From Paenibacillus athensensis (GTDB lineage: Bacteria > Bacillota > Bacilli > Paenibacillales > NBRC-103111), in NCBI RefSeq assembly GCF_004514475.2, contig NZ_MYFO02000008.1:124001-188000 (forward strand): a stretch of 64,000 nt of DNA, given 5' to 3'. The position numbers were made by a program, and so were the translations under genes. The notes below the pieces were generated by a model. That model was not told the origin of the DNA. It saw nothing but the letters and a program-made list of their open reading frames with translations, and made no database searches. Of the stretch, positions 15,580-25,681 are shown in pieces; positions within the stretch are counted from its first letter, which is position 1, and each line of letters opens with the position of its first letter.

Positions 15580-16398
15580 GTGAAATCATCGGGATGGATC
15601 GGCGGCTTGGCGGGTGCGGTCGGCGCGCTCACGGCGTTGCTGCTGCTCGTTGGCTTTGGCTTTGCCGCCCGGCAAATCTGGTATCCGCAGGCGGGCTCCG
15701 GGCAGCTTGCCATCAGCACGCCTGCAGCGGCAACACCGAATCCGCAAGCGGACAAGTCGCAGCTGCGCATTGTGGCGCTGGGCGATTCGTTGACGGCGGG
15801 CGTGGGCGACAGCACCGGCAAGGGCTATGTGGGCCGCTTTCGCGAGAAGCTGGAGGCGCAAACGGGCAAGCCCGTCTATGTATTGAACAATCTGGCCATA
15901 TCGGGACGCCGCACGCCGCAGCTGCTCGACGATCTGGCGCAGAAAAAGACGCTTGATGCGATTGCCGAAGCGGACATCGTCGTGCTGACGATCGGCGGCA
16001 ACGACATTTTTGAAGGCGGCGCGGACGTGTTTACGGGCGAAGGCGACGAGCAGGAATTCAATCCGCAGGCGGCCGAGCCGCGAATCGCTCCGGCGCTGGC
16101 GCGGCTTGCGCAAATTCTCGACATCATCCACAAAGCCAATCCGCAGGCCAAGCTGATGTATGTCGGGTTGTATCATCCGTTTCTCGACATCGATGCCGAG
16201 CGCTCGGGTTCGCTGATTGTGGAGCGGTGGAACGACGGCGCTTTTGCGCTGCTGAACCGCTATCCGGGCGCGGTGCTTGTGCCGACCTACGATTTGTTCG
16301 AGAGCAATTTGCTGAAATATTTGTACAGCGATCATTTTCACCCGAACGGCGACGGCTATGAGCGCATTGCCGAGCGGATGACGCAAATTTTGCGTTAG
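15580..16398 (+). CDS. SGNH/GDSL-family hydrolase (YpmR-like), membrane-anchored or secreted
   Basis: A 272-residue protein with an N-terminal hydrophobic segment (~5-30), then an SGNH esterase/lipase fold: block I GDSLTAG (Ser nucleophile), block III TIGGNDIF (oxyanion Asn) and block V DHFHPNGDGY (catalytic Asp/His). The start is GTG 15580 behind AAGGGGGA; an open frame extends upstream but has no ribosome binding site and would place the signal segment internally. The ABC exporter pair starts 13 nt downstream. The substrate is unknown, possibly lipid or wall acyl groups. Confidence 0.9.
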   Translation: MKSSGWIGGLAGAVGALTALLLLVGFGFAARQIWYPQAGSGQLAISTPAAATPNPQADKSQLRIVALGDSLTAGVGDSTGKGYVGRFREKLEAQTGKPVYVLNNLAISGRRTPQLLDDLAQKKTLDAIAEADIVVLTIGGNDIFEGGADVFTGEGDEQEFNPQAAEPRIAPALARLAQILDIIHKANPQAKLMYVGLYHPFLDIDAERSGSLIVERWNDGAFALLNRYPGAVLVPTYDLFESNLLKYLYSDHFHPNGDGYERIAERMTQILR

Positions 16399-16411
16399 GA
16401 GGAGAGGCAAG

Positions 16412-17380
16412 GTGACAAGCCCGCAGCAAACGGTCCCCCAGACGGTGCTTTCCGTCAAGAACGTCAAGAAGCGCATCAAGCAAAAAGAAATTATCAAGGG
16501 CATTTCCTTTGAGGTGTATGCCGGGGAAATTTTCGGTTTTCTCGGACCCAACGGCTCCGGCAAAACGACCACGATCCGCATGCTCGTCGATTTGATCCGT
16601 CCGACGGCCGGTTCGATCGAAATTTGCGGCTTCGATGTACGCAAGCAGCATGACGAAGCGCTGCGCTGCGTCGGCTGCATTGTGGAAAATCCCGAGCTGT
16701 ATCCCTACTTGACCGGCTGGGAGAATCTCGCCCATTTCGCGCGTATGCTGCCGGATGTCGACGAAGCTCGCATTGCCGAGGTCGTCGATATCGTGGCGAT
16801 GGATAACCGGATTCACGATAAGGTGCGCACTTATTCGCTAGGGATGCGCCAGCGACTTGGCATTGCCCAGGCGCTGCTCGGACGGCCGAAGCTGCTTATT
16901 CTCGACGAGCCGACAAACGGTCTTGATCCGCAAGGCATCAAGGAAATGCGTGAATTTATCCGCCGGCTGGCCAAGAGTGGCTTGAGTCTGTTCGTCTCCA
17001 GCCACTTGCTCAGTGAAATCCAGATGATGTGCGACCGCGTGGCGATTATCAGTCACGGCGAGGTGATTCGCGTCGGCAAGGTGGACGAGCTGGTCGCTTA
17101 TGGCGGAAGCGTCGTCTGGAGCGTCGGCGTTCACGAGGAAGCCGCACGGCTGCTCGCTGATTCGCCGCTTGTAGAGGCCGTGGACGAGGTCGCAGAGGAA
17201 GCGGCGGTAGCCGGTCAGACCGCGCTGCTGCGGATCGTCACGCGGATGGATCGGGCCGGTATTCCGGCGCTCAGCCGCGAGCTGCTGGACCGCGGGATTG
17301 ATCTGTACGGCGTAGAAGTGAAAAATCCGACGCTGGAGGACCTGTTCCTCAGCCTGACGGAAGGTGAGACCATTGGCTAA
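16412..17380 (+). CDS. ABC exporter ATP-binding protein
   Basis: A 322-residue nucleotide-binding subunit of a drug/lipid-type ABC-2 exporter. Walker A GPNGSGKTT (~48), signature YSLGMRQRLGIAQ, Walker B LLILDEPTNGLDP and the H-loop SSHLL are all present. A C-terminal ~100-residue extension is typical of the CcmA/NatA/BcrA-like group. The start is GTG 16412 after AGGAGG. It overlaps the permease gene start by 8 nt. Confidence 0.95.
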   Translation: MTSPQQTVPQTVLSVKNVKKRIKQKEIIKGISFEVYAGEIFGFLGPNGSGKTTTIRMLVDLIRPTAGSIEICGFDVRKQHDEALRCVGCIVENPELYPYLTGWENLAHFARMLPDVDEARIAEVVDIVAMDNRIHDKVRTYSLGMRQRLGIAQALLGRPKLLILDEPTNGLDPQGIKEMREFIRRLAKSGLSLFVSSHLLSEIQMMCDRVAIISHGEVIRVGKVDELVAYGGSVVWSVGVHEEAARLLADSPLVEAVDEVAEEAAVAGQTALLRIVTRMDRAGIPALSRELLDRGIDLYGVEVKNPTLEDLFLSLTEGETIG

Positions 17381-18365
17381 CCTGCTGGCCCTCGTGCAAA
17401 ACGAATGTTTGAAAATGATCAAGAAAAAGCGTTTTTACGTGATTTTGCTTATCTTGCTTGCTCTGATTCCGATGTTTACCTATGCGCAAATGCGGGTGGC
17501 GCAGAACGCGCAAAAACAGTTTGGCACGACCGACTGGCGCGTGCAGCAGCGGCAAAATATCAACGACTGGGAGCGCCGGCTCGGCAGCGCGCGCACGCCC
17601 GAGGAGTGGAAGCAGCGGCTGCAAGCGCAAATCCAGATCGCCAATTATTATCTCGACCATAACGTCGATCCCAGCTCGCCGAACGCCGTGACATTTACGC
17701 GTGAATTCATGCGCAACGCAGTCGGTTTGTTCATCCCGCTGATCATTATGGTTATTTCCGCCGACATCGTATCGTCGGAGCATTCGACAGGGACGATTAA
17801 ATTATTGTTGACAAGACCCGTCCGGCGATGGAAAATCCTAATGAGCAAACTATTGACGGTTGTGTTCTTCACTTCGCTGACCGTGCTCGCGACGGCGGCG
17901 CTCTGTTACGTCATTTCCGGGCTGGTGTTCGGCTTTGGCGGCTGGACCGCGCCGACGTTCGTCGGCATGCAGATCAGCGGCTCGGACGTCGATTTCGGCC
18001 ATGTGCGCGCGATCGATCAGAGCTATTTTGTCTGGATGGAGCTCGGTCTGGTCTGGTTTTCGTCGCTCGTCGTGGCGCTGATGTCCTTGATGACGTCGGT
18101 GCTGATCCGTTCGACAGCTGCCGGAATGGGCGTGATGCTGGCCGTGCTGATTTCCGGCACGATTCTCGTCAACATGGTATCGTCGTGGGAATCGGCGAAA
18201 TATTTGTTTATGGTCAATCTCGATCTGACCAAATATTTAACCGGCTCGCTGCCGCCGATCCCCGGCATGGATCTGAGCTTTTCGCTAACGGTGCTCGGCA
18301 TTTGGGCCGCAGCTTCGCTGATTGTTTCGTTCGCGGTTTTTACCCGTCGCGACGTTCTGAATTAA
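17373..18365 (+). CDS. ABC-2 family exporter permease
   Basis: About 330 residues with a first TM helix (FYVILLILLALIPMF), a ~100-residue outward loop and five further TM helices from about residue 120 (AVGLFIPLIIMVISADIVSS, LTVVFFTSLTVLATAALCYV, LVWFSSLVVALMSLMTSVLI). SSEHSTGTIKLLLTRPVRRW is the classic coupling motif of this family. TTG 17373 is better spaced from GGAAGGTGAG than GTG 17364. It pairs with the preceding ATPase; the substrate is unknown. Confidence 0.9.
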   Translation: MANLLALVQNECLKMIKKKRFYVILLILLALIPMFTYAQMRVAQNAQKQFGTTDWRVQQRQNINDWERRLGSARTPEEWKQRLQAQIQIANYYLDHNVDPSSPNAVTFTREFMRNAVGLFIPLIIMVISADIVSSEHSTGTIKLLLTRPVRRWKILMSKLLTVVFFTSLTVLATAALCYVISGLVFGFGGWTAPTFVGMQISGSDVDFGHVRAIDQSYFVWMELGLVWFSSLVVALMSLMTSVLIRSTAAGMGVMLAVLISGTILVNMVSSWESAKYLFMVNLDLTKYLTGSLPPIPGMDLSFSLTVLGIWAAASLIVSFAVFTRRDVLN

Positions 18366-18433
18366 TTTTCGGCAAACGTGTTAATTTATTACTTAAACAT
18401 ACAGACGTTTTTGAGACAAGAAGGAGGGCTTCG

Positions 18434-20407
18434 ATGACCGAGCAGCTGGAATTATTTACGAACCAAGGCGCCCAGCCGTCGGATTACGGCGCAGATGATA
18501 TTCAAGTGCTGGAGGGACTGGTGGCTGTACGCAAAAGGCCGGGCATGTATATCGGCAGCACCAGCGCTTCCGGGCTGCATCATCTGATCTGGGAGATCGT
18601 GGATAACGCGGTTGACGAGCATCTGGCCAAGTTTTGCTCCAAGATCAACGTAACGATTCACAAGGACAATTCGATTACCGTGACGGATAACGGCCGCGGC
18701 ATCCCGACCGGCATGCACAAAACAGGCATCCCGACGCCGCAGGTCGTCTTTACGATGCTCCACGCAGGGGGCAAGTTCGGCGGCGGCGGATACAAAAAAT
18801 CCGGCGGTTTGCACGGCGTTGGCGCTTCGGTGACGAACGCCTTGTCCGAATGGCTGGAGGTGGAGATTTACCGCGAGGGCAAAATCCACAAGCAGCGCTT
18901 TGAATATTGGGTGGACGACAAGGGCGTCGAGCACGTCGGCGAGCCGGTGAAAGGGCTGGAGGTTACAGGCAACACCAACCGTACCGGGACTAAAGTTACG
19001 TTCAAGCCCGACAAGCGCGTATTCCAGGGCGGCACGACGATCAACTATGATACGTTGTCCGAGCGGCTGCAGGAGATTGCTTTTCTCAATTCGGGCTTGC
19101 AGGTCAACCTCAAGGACGAGCGTCAGGACAAGGCGGAGTCGTTTCAATACGAGGGCGGCGCGAGTCAGTTCGTGGAATTTTTGAATGAGGATAAGACGGT
19201 GCTGCATCCGGTTGTGCATTTTGCCGCGGAGAAGGACGATATCGAGGTAGAGGTGGCGTTGCAGTATAATGACGGCTACACCGAAACGCTCGCTTCGTTC
19301 GTCAACTCGATTCCGACGCGCGGCGGCGGCACGCACGAGACAGGCTTCAAAACCGCATATACGCGGGTGATGAATGAATATGCCCGCAAATCGGGCATTC
19401 TCAAGGAGAAAGAGAAAAATCTGGACGGCACCGACCTGCGGGAAGGCATGATGGCCGTCATCAACATCAAGATGAGCGACGTGGAGTTCGTCGGGCAGAC
19501 GAAGGACCAGCTGGGCAGCGCCATCGCTCGCAGCGCAGTCGACGCCGTGGTCGCCGACAAAATGGCCGTATTCCTGGAGGAAAATCCGCAAATCGCCCAG
19601 ATGATGCTGAAAAAGGCCGTTCAAGCGGCCAAAGCCCGCGAAGCGGCGCGCAAGGCGCGCGAGGAAATCCGCACGGGCAAGAAGGGAAAGAGCGAAAGCT
19701 CGAACCTGAACGGCAAGCTGACGCCGGCACAATCGAAGGATTTGCAGCGCAACGAGCTGTTCATTGTGGAAGGCGATTCGGCCGGCGGCTCGGCCAAGCA
19801 GGGACGCGATTCCAAGCATCAGGCGATTTTGCCGCTCAAGGGCAAGCCGATGAACCCGGAAAAGTCGAAGCTGCTCGATATTATGAAAAACGACGAGTAC
19901 AAAGCGATCATCTCGGCGATTGGCGCCGGGATCGGCTCGGAGTTCGACGTGAGCGAATGCAACTACGGCAAAATCATCATCATGACCGATGCCGATACGG
20001 ACGGCGCACATATTCAAGTGCTGCTGCTGACGTTTTTTTACCGCCATATGAAGCCGTTGATCGATGAAGGCAAGGTGTATATCGCCCAGCCGCCGCTGTA
20101 TAAGGTCACGAAAAAATCCGGCAAAGCCAGCGCGCAAAGCTATGCCTGGACCGACGAGCAGTTGCAGGCGCTGCTCAAGCAGTACGGCAAATCGAGCGAG
20201 TTGCAGCGCTACAAGGGCTTGGGCGAGATGAATCCCGATCAACTGTGGGAAACGACGATGGACCCGGAAACGCGCACGCTGCTGCAGGTGCAGATTGAAG
20301 ATGCGGCCAAGGCCGAGCGCCGGGTGTCGACGCTGATGGGCGACAAGGTCGATCCGCGCAAGCGCTGGATCATCGAGAATGTCGATTTCGCCGAATTTGA
20401 GGAGTAA
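18434..20407 (+). CDS. parE: DNA topoisomerase IV subunit B
   Basis: The ATPase subunit of topoisomerase IV, which decatenates daughter chromosomes with ParC. 657 residues, close to Bacillus ParE. GHKL ATPase motifs: [22 protein letters not shown] and [16 protein letters not shown] motifs: [14 protein letters not shown] and [11 protein letters not shown]. The C-terminal [17 protein letters not shown] is also present. ATG 18434 follows AAGGAGGG; a longer open frame upstream overlaps the permease and is not coding. The 68-bp gap before it shows no convincing promoter. Confidence 0.97.
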   Translation: MTEQLELFTNQGAQPSDYGADDIQVLEGLVAVRKRPGMYIGSTSASGLHHLIWEIVDNAVDEHLAKFCSKINVTIHKDNSITVTDNGRGIPTGMHKTGIPTPQVVFTMLHAGGKFGGGGYKKSGGLHGVGASVTNALSEWLEVEIYREGKIHKQRFEYWVDDKGVEHVGEPVKGLEVTGNTNRTGTKVTFKPDKRVFQGGTTINYDTLSERLQEIAFLNSGLQVNLKDERQDKAESFQYEGGASQFVEFLNEDKTVLHPVVHFAAEKDDIEVEVALQYNDGYTETLASFVNSIPTRGGGTHETGFKTAYTRVMNEYARKSGILKEKEKNLDGTDLREGMMAVINIKMSDVEFVGQTKDQLGSAIARSAVDAVVADKMAVFLEENPQIAQMMLKKAVQAAKAREAARKAREEIRTGKKGKSESSNLNGKLTPAQSKDLQRNELFIVEGDSAGGSAKQGRDSKHQAILPLKGKPMNPEKSKLLDIMKNDEYKAIISAIGAGIGSEFDVSECNYGKIIIMTDADTDGAHIQVLLLTFFYRHMKPLIDEGKVYIAQPPLYKVTKKSGKASAQSYAWTDEQLQALLKQYGKSSELQRYKGLGEMNPDQLWETTMDPETRTLLQVQIEDAAKAERRVSTLMGDKVDPRKRWIIENVDFAEFEE

Positions 20408-20502
20408 TCCGCCTCTTGGGCCGGGGGCGGCTTCTGCGAGCAGGAGCGCCGTCCGGCAGGCGGACGGATCAACAAGAGACGATGAAGAGTGGTGACGGAA
20501 GC

Positions 20503-22938
20503 TTGAGTATGCAAGAGCAATTTTTACCCGCTTTTTTGGAAGAGGTCGTAGGCGACCGCTTTGGACGTTATTCAAAATATATCATTCAGGACCGGGCGAT
20601 TCCGGATGTGCGCGACGGCTTGAAGCCGGTGCAGCGGCGGATTTTGTACGCGATGTACGATGCGGGCAATACGCACGACAAGCCGTACCGCAAGTCGGCC
20701 AAAACCGTCGGCGACGTGATGGGCAATTACCACCCGCATGGCGACTCCTCGATTTACGAGGGCATGGTGCGCATGGCCCAGCCGTGGAAGATGGGACATC
20801 CGCTGGTTGACGGCCACGGCAACTGGGGCTCGCTCGACGACGATCCGGCCGCCGCGATGCGGTATACCGAAGCGCGCTTGTCCGAAATCGCGATGGAGCT
20901 GCTGCGCGACATTGAGAAGCGCACGGTGTTGTTCAAGGACAACTTCGACAATACGACGAAGGAGCCGGTGGTGCTGCCGGCGCGTTTTCCGAATCTGCTC
21001 GTCAATGGAGTGAGCGGAATTTCGGCCGGCTTTGCGACGGAGATTCCGCCGCATAATTTGCGTGAGGTGATCGACGCTTGCGTCGCTTTGATCGATAACC
21101 CGGAGATGACGCTGGAAGAGCTGATGGGCTTTGTCAAAGGCCCGGATTTCCCGACCGGCGGCATTATCATGGGCGAAGAAGGCATTCGCGAGGCGTACCG
21201 GACCGGCCGTGGGCGCATTTACCTGCGGGCCAAAACGGCGATCGAGGATTTGCGCGGCGGCAAGCAAATGATTGTCATTACGGAAATTCCGTACCAGGTC
21301 GTCAAATCGCGTCTCGTAACGGCGATGGAGAACATCCGGTTGGAGAAAAAGGTCGAGGGCATTGCCGAGGTGCGCGACGAAAGCGGACGCAACGGGCTGC
21401 GGATCGTCATCGAACTGAAAAAGGACGCGGATGCCCAGGGGATTTTGGCCTATTTGCTGAAAAAAACCGATCTGCAGATTACATACAATTTCAACATGGT
21501 CGCGATTGTCAACAAAACGCCGCGCCAGCTGGGCATCAAGGAGATGCTGACGGCGTACATCGAGCATCAGAAGGAAGTCGTCACCTATCGCTCGCAATAT
21601 GAGCTGGAGAAGGCCGAGGATCGCGCACACGTGCTGGAGGGACTGGTCAAGGCGCTGAATATTCTCGACGAGGTGGTTGCCACAATCCGGGCGTCGAAAA
21701 ACCGTCAGGACGCGCAAAACAATCTGGTGGCCAAATTCGCCTTCACCGAGCGTCAAGCCGACGCGATTCTCGTCTTGCAGCTGTATCGCTTGACCAATCT
21801 GGAGATTACGTCGCTCGAAAAAGAGCTGAAGGACGTGCAAAAGACGATATCTTATTTGCGCGGCATTCTCGGCAGCGTCAAAAAGCTGCTGGGCGTTATC
21901 AAGGATGAGATCGGCGAAATTCGCGGCAAATACGGCATTGACCGCCGTTCGGAGATTCAAGGCGAGGTCGAGGAGCTGAAGGTTAATCTGGAGGTGCTGG
22001 TGACGCCTGAGGACGTGCTGGTAACGTTGTCGCACGAGGGGTATGTGAAGCGGACGAGCAAGCTGTCATTCACCCGCTCGGGCGGTGAGCTGGAGAGCAC
22101 GGGCTTGAAGGAAGGCGATTATTTACGCTTCCTGCTCGATGTGAACACGATTGAAAGTCTGCTGATTTTCACGAAAAAAGGCCAGTACTACCTGCTGCCT
22201 GTCCATCAGGTGCCGGAGTACAAGTGGAAGGAGAACGGCACGCCGATCGTCAACGTGCTGCCGATTCCCAAGGAGGACCGCATTGTCAGCGTCATTCCGG
22301 TAAAAAGCTTTGACGAGCCGGGCAAATCGCTCGTCTTCGTTACGCGCCGCGGCCAGGTCAAGCGCACCGAGCTCAAGGAATATATGACGAGCCGTTCGAT
22401 TGGCATTGTCGCCTGCAAGGTTGGCGAAACCGATGAGGTGCTGCACGTGCAGCTAAGCGACAATACGAAGGAAATCTTGCTTGTCACCAAGCTGGGCATG
22501 AGCATCCGCTTCCGCGAGGAAGAGGTCAATCCGATGGGACGCGCGGCAGCCGGGGTACGCGGCATTTCGCTGCGCGAGGACGATGAGGTCGTATCGGCCG
22601 AATGGGTGTACGGCGACGAAGGCGAAGTGCTGGTCATCTCTGACCTCGGCTATGCCAAGCGCTCGCTGGTGGTCGATTATCCGATCCAGGGACGCGGCGG
22701 CAAAGGAATCGCGACGTTCGAATTCAAGGAAGGCAAGCGGGTGCGGCCGAACGGCTCGGCGCTGCTGCGCTCGTTTATCGTCAAGATGGATTATACGATT
22801 ACGGCGATGATGAGCAGCGGGGAGAGGGTGCGTTTCTCCACGGAGACAGCGCCGCTCGATGACCGAAGGTCGCCGGGCAAGCAGCTGGTGCCGGTTGGCA
22901 AGACGGACGCCATCGTCGACGTGCTGCGTTTTCTTTAA
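20503..22938 (+). CDS. parC: DNA topoisomerase IV subunit A
   Basis: The breakage-reunion subunit, 811 residues. Active-site Tyr121 lies in [11 protein letters not shown]. The quinolone-resistance region reads [11 protein letters not shown], keeping Ser82 and Glu86 (equivalent to S. aureus GrlA Ser80/Glu84), so no classical resistance change is seen. C-terminal beta-pinwheel repeats cover about 490-810. The start is TTG 20503 ([11 protein letters not shown]) or ATG 20509; upstream codons fit neither a ribosome binding site nor the family. About 95 bp follow parE. The stop overlaps a small convergent gene by 4 bp. Confidence 0.96.
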   Translation: MSMQEQFLPAFLEEVVGDRFGRYSKYIIQDRAIPDVRDGLKPVQRRILYAMYDAGNTHDKPYRKSAKTVGDVMGNYHPHGDSSIYEGMVRMAQPWKMGHPLVDGHGNWGSLDDDPAAAMRYTEARLSEIAMELLRDIEKRTVLFKDNFDNTTKEPVVLPARFPNLLVNGVSGISAGFATEIPPHNLREVIDACVALIDNPEMTLEELMGFVKGPDFPTGGIIMGEEGIREAYRTGRGRIYLRAKTAIEDLRGGKQMIVITEIPYQVVKSRLVTAMENIRLEKKVEGIAEVRDESGRNGLRIVIELKKDADAQGILAYLLKKTDLQITYNFNMVAIVNKTPRQLGIKEMLTAYIEHQKEVVTYRSQYELEKAEDRAHVLEGLVKALNILDEVVATIRASKNRQDAQNNLVAKFAFTERQADAILVLQLYRLTNLEITSLEKELKDVQKTISYLRGILGSVKKLLGVIKDEIGEIRGKYGIDRRSEIQGEVEELKVNLEVLVTPEDVLVTLSHEGYVKRTSKLSFTRSGGELESTGLKEGDYLRFLLDVNTIESLLIFTKKGQYYLLPVHQVPEYKWKENGTPIVNVLPIPKEDRIVSVIPVKSFDEPGKSLVFVTRRGQVKRTELKEYMTSRSIGIVACKVGETDEVLHVQLSDNTKEILLVTKLGMSIRFREEEVNPMGRAAAGVRGISLREDDEVVSAEWVYGDEGEVLVISDLGYAKRSLVVDYPIQGRGGKGIATFEFKEGKRVRPNGSALLRSFIVKMDYTITAMMSSGERVRFSTETAPLDDRRSPGKQLVPVGKTDAIVDVLRFL

Positions 22939-23102
22939 TCATAACTGAAGGTCGGCGGATCCAGTTTATCCTGCAGCTGCAGCGCCACCTCCAAGATGAC
23001 CCACAACGGCATCGGATCGTCCAGACGATCAAGCCAGCGTGGGTCTTTCAATAATCCGGCTTCCAGCGCCTTGCGGCCGAGCTCCTGCTTCCAAGCTTCC
23101 AT
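22935..23102 (-). CDS. Small protein of unknown function (55 residues)
   Basis: An open frame from ATG 23102 to TAA 22935, starting [20 protein letters not shown] and ending [10 protein letters not shown]. Support: an ideal AAAGGAG eight bases before ATG, a matching promoter further upstream, and a plausible charged amphipathic protein with no low complexity. The 3' end overlaps the parC stop tail to tail by 4 bp. No domain was recognised. Confidence 0.7.
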   Translation of the reverse strand: MEAWKQELGRKALEAGLLKDPRWLDRLDDPMPLWVILEVALQLQDKLDPPTFSYD

Positions 23103-23139
23103 CCGAATCACTCCTTTGTCGGGGATGCTGCCTGTAAGC

Positions 23140-23169
23140 AGTATATGAGCCTGGCTGCGGAAACGTTAA
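23140..23169 (-). promoter_or_regulatory. Promoter of the 55-residue gene
   Basis: On the minus strand TTAACG (23164-23169), 18 bp, TATACT (23140-23145), about 37 bp before the start codon. Confidence 0.5.
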
Positions 23170-23378
23170 TCGTCAGCAGAAAGACGTAAGGGGCCGCGCT
23201 GCCGAGAGGTCGGGCAGCCGCTGTACGGGCGGGCGCTGCGCTCCCGGAGCTGTGGGTATGGAAAAGCCGGGTAGTGGTGCCAAAAGTCACATTTGTCCGG
23301 CAGCGTTCACCACCGTGCGCCAGCTTGTCCGCGCTTTCGACGGCAAAGGGCTCGAAAAGGCGATTGGTGTCTGAAAAT

Positions 23379-23423
23379 ATTAACGGCATTAACCTTTATT
23401 AACAGGCCCGGGCGTGCTATACT
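23379..23423 (+). promoter_or_regulatory. MarR gene promoter with triple ATTAAC repeat
   Basis: TTTATT (23395-23400), 17 bp, TATACT (23418-23423, preceded by TGC). Three direct ATTAAC copies start at 23379, 23388 and 23398, about one helical turn apart, the last overlapping the -35. They may be an operator. Apart from this and the divergent small-gene promoter, the 364-bp gap shows nothing else. Confidence 0.5.
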
Positions 23424-23466
23424 TCGGGTAATCACAGCAATTTTCGGGGAAAAGGGATGATGGTCG

Positions 23467-23871
23467 ATGTATTCTGAGGAATTCGGCAAGCTTTGGTCGC
23501 GATTGTCCAAAGAGCTGAAGTCGCAAATGGACAACCAGTTGTCGCCGACGTTGACGGAGGGCCAGCTTCACGTGCTGGAGCTGCTGGAAGCGAACGACCG
23601 GATGAAGCCGTCCGATTTGATCGAATACTTGGCGACGACGCCTGCCGCGGTGACGACGCTGCTGGATCGGATGGAGAAAAATGATCTGATCGCCCGTGAA
23701 CGCGACGAAAAGGATCGCCGGATCGTCTGGGTAAACGTCACGGACAAAGGAAAAGCGGAATGCGAGCGAGGCGTGCGCATTCGCGAGGAGCTTCTGCACT
23801 CGTATCTCAGCCGCGTTTCCGCTCACAATCAGAAGGTGCTGATTTATTTATTGGGGAAGGTCGCGAATTAG
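23467..23871 (+). CDS. MarR-family transcriptional regulator
   Basis: A 134-residue single-domain winged HTH repressor. The core is LTEGQLHVLELLEAND, KPSDLIEYLATTPAAVTTLL, then the wing RMEKNDLIARERDEKDRRIV (DRR motif). ATG 23467 lies 10 nt after AAAAGGG. It stands alone, with no exporter or oxidoreductase beside it, so the ligand and targets are unknown. Its 3' end overlaps the convergent pseudouridine synthase gene by 24 bp. Confidence 0.92.
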   Translation: MYSEEFGKLWSRLSKELKSQMDNQLSPTLTEGQLHVLELLEANDRMKPSDLIEYLATTPAAVTTLLDRMEKNDLIARERDEKDRRIVWVNVTDKGKAECERGVRIREELLHSYLSRVSAHNQKVLIYLLGKVAN

Positions 23872-24573
23872 CTCCGACCAGAGGAACCACGGGTGCTGCT
23901 CCGGCGGAAGCGAGGTGAACGCCAGCGTTTCCTTGAGCGTCGGATGCTCGAAGCTCAGCCGTGTCGACCATAGCGCCAGCTGCTGGCCGACCTTGTTCAC
24001 GTCGCTGCCGTAGCGCTGGTCGCCGTAAAGCGGGCAGCCGATCGCGGCGAGCTGGACGCGAATCTGATGCGGTCGCCCCGTGTGCAGCTTGATCTGCAAT
24101 AGACAAAGCCCGTCGGCGCTGCCGAGCGTCCGGTAGTCGAGCACGGCTTCCTTGGCATCGGCAGCGCCGGGCTTGACGACGGACACCGTATTGGTGCGCG
24201 TGTCCTTGCGCAGCCAATGGCGCAAGGTGTCCTGCGGCCTGCCCGGCTTGCCGTGGACGACGGCGATATAGGTTTTGTCCAGCTCTCTGGTTCGCACCGC
24301 ATCCGATAATCGCGATGCGGCTTTTGACGTCTTCGCAAACACCATGACGCCGCCGACCGGCCGGTCCAGCCGGTGCACAAGGCCCAGATATACATTGCCC
24401 GGCTTGCCGTGACGGTGCTTGAGATCGGCCTTGAGCACGCTCAGCAAATCGGGATCGCGGGAGTCGTCTTCCTGCGTCGGCATGTTGACCGGCTTGACGA
24501 CAACCAACAGGTGATTGTCTTCATACAGCACGGGAATGCGCGACGCTTCCGAGACATCGTGCGGGCCGGCCAT
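23848..24573 (-). CDS. RluA-family pseudouridine synthase
   Basis: Isomerises uridine to pseudouridine in rRNA or tRNA. 241 residues without an S4 domain. The catalytic Asp is in GLVHRLDRPVGGVMVFAKTS; HTGRPHQIRVQLAAIGCPLYGDQRYG is the second family motif (only parts quoted matter: RPHQIR and GDQRYG). The ribosome binding site GGGAGG lies inside the end of the upstream methyltransferase gene, 3 bp away, so translation is probably coupled. The exact modification site cannot be assigned. Confidence 0.93.
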   Translation of the reverse strand: MAGPHDVSEASRIPVLYEDNHLLVVVKPVNMPTQEDDSRDPDLLSVLKADLKHRHGKPGNVYLGLVHRLDRPVGGVMVFAKTSKAASRLSDAVRTRELDKTYIAVVHGKPGRPQDTLRHWLRKDTRTNTVSVVKPGAADAKEAVLDYRTLGSADGLCLLQIKLHTGRPHQIRVQLAAIGCPLYGDQRYGSDVNKVGQQLALWSTRLSFEHPTLKETLAFTSLPPEQHPWFLWSELIRDLPQ

Positions 24574-24576
24574 GAC

Positions 24577-25443
24577 TCAAGCCTCCCAGCGCGCGAGAAT
24601 TCCGCACGGCAGCGTCAGGCCGGAGTGCGTGATCGGCAGGCCGATTTCGCCGCTTGTGATTTCGCCGCCGTAGGTTTTTTTCATCGCCATCGTCAAAATA
24701 TTGTGCAGCACGGTCGAAGAGATGCCTGTCGTGTAGGAATTGATCAGCAGAAACAGCGGCTTGTCCGTCAGAATCGACATGCACGATTGAATGAACGGAA
24801 ACAGGTCGGTTTCCAGCTTCCAGGTTTCGCCGTTCGGGCCGCGGCCGTATGAGGGCGGGTCCATGATGATGGCGTCGTATTTGCTGCCGCGCCGCTGCTC
24901 GCGCTGCACGAATTTGAACACGTCATCGGTGATAAAGCGGACTGGCCGACTGCCTAGGCCCGACAGGTGCAGGTTTTCCTTGGCCCAATGCACGACGCCC
25001 TTGGAAGCGTCGACGTGGCAGACCTCAGCGCCGGCATAAGCGCAGGCGACCGATGCTCCGCCGGTATAAGCAAACAGGTTAAGCACTTTGATCGGCCGGC
25101 CGGCGTTCTGAATGCGTTCGATCATCCACTGCCAGTTGACGGCTTGCTCGGGAAACAGGCCGGTATGCTTGAAGCCGGTTGGCTTGATGTGAAACGAGAG
25201 CTTTTTGTCAAACGAAATCGTCCAGCGCTCGGGCAGCTCGGTTTTATATTCCCATTGACCGCCGCCGCTGCTGGCGCGGTGATAGTGCGCATCGGCTTTC
25301 TTCCACGCGCCGGTCTCGCCGGCCAGCGGCCAGATGATTTGCGGGTCGGGTCTGCGCAGCACGTAGTCGCCCCAGCGCTCCAGCTTTTCGCCGTCGCCGG
25401 TATCCAGCAGTTCGTATTCGGTCCAATCGTTGGTCATAAACAT
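24577..25443 (-). CDS. Class I SAM-dependent methyltransferase (RlmI-like)
   Basis: A 288-residue Rossmann methyltransferase. The SAM site is VLNLFAYTGGASVACAYAGA, the acidic loop CHVDASKG, and catalytic motif IV IIMDPPSYGRG, as in RlmI-type rRNA cytosine-5 methyltransferases. It lacks the N-terminal PUA domain of E. coli RlmI. Pairing with an RluA-type synthase fits an RNA-modification operon. Start at 25443 (MFMTNDW) behind AAGGATGG. Confidence 0.88.
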   Translation of the reverse strand: MFMTNDWTEYELLDTGDGEKLERWGDYVLRRPDPQIIWPLAGETGAWKKADAHYHRASSGGGQWEYKTELPERWTISFDKKLSFHIKPTGFKHTGLFPEQAVNWQWMIERIQNAGRPIKVLNLFAYTGGASVACAYAGAEVCHVDASKGVVHWAKENLHLSGLGSRPVRFITDDVFKFVQREQRRGSKYDAIIMDPPSYGRGPNGETWKLETDLFPFIQSCMSILTDKPLFLLINSYTTGISSTVLHNILTMAMKKTYGGEITSGEIGLPITHSGLTLPCGILARWEA

Positions 25444-25486
25444 GCGGTTTTATCCATCCTTCGAGTGAAAATGTCTTCAATTGACC

Positions 25487-25495
25487 ATTGTAGCA
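25487..25495 (-). promoter_or_regulatory. Extended -10 promoter of the methyltransferase/RluA operon
   Basis: On the minus strand TGC-TACAAT (-10 at 25487-25492), about 45 bp before the start codon; no good -35 is visible. Confidence 0.45.
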
Positions 25496-25543
25496 TATTC
25501 TGCGCAAATAGTCGTGTAGGGAGAGGGGGCGCGCAGGTTCACT

Positions 25544-25582
25544 AAAAAAGCCGGACGGCAAACAGGATGTTTTCCGCCCAGC
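25544..25582 (-). terminator. Terminator of the PpiC gene
   Basis: Minus-strand stem GCTGGGCGG/CCGTCCGGC (25574-25582 with 25550-25558, two G-T pairs) followed by six T's (25544-25549). Confidence 0.8.
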
Positions 25583-25630
25583 TTCTGAGATGGGGACTTG
25601 TTGTACAGTCCGTTGAGGACTTGATATAGA

Positions 25631-25662
25631 AAGCAGGCTGCAGGACAACCTGCAACCTGCTT
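25631..25662 (-). other. Hairpin just after the PpiC gene
   Basis: AAGCAGG (minus-strand 25662-25656) pairs with CCTGCTT (25637-25631), with an inner CAGG/CCTG stem. It lacks a good T run and lies before the true terminator; it may protect the 3' end. Confidence 0.5.
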
Positions 25663-25681
25663 CGCTGGAGTGAAATTTTGC

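Noticed and set aside
17828-18433. In-frame upstream extension of parE
   Set aside because: It lies entirely inside the permease gene in another frame; the family start with AAGGAGGG is at 18434.
18452-20575. A 707-codon antisense frame over parE
   Set aside because: Shadow of parE; composition is Arg/His/Leu-rich noise and the sense gene is unambiguous.
20503-22938. Quinolone-resistance change in ParC
   Set aside because: Ser82 and Glu86 at the classical positions are wild type.
23108-23389. 93-codon minus-strand frame upstream of the 55-residue gene
   Set aside because: It overlaps that gene's promoter and ribosome binding site, and its sequence shows no protein-like pattern.
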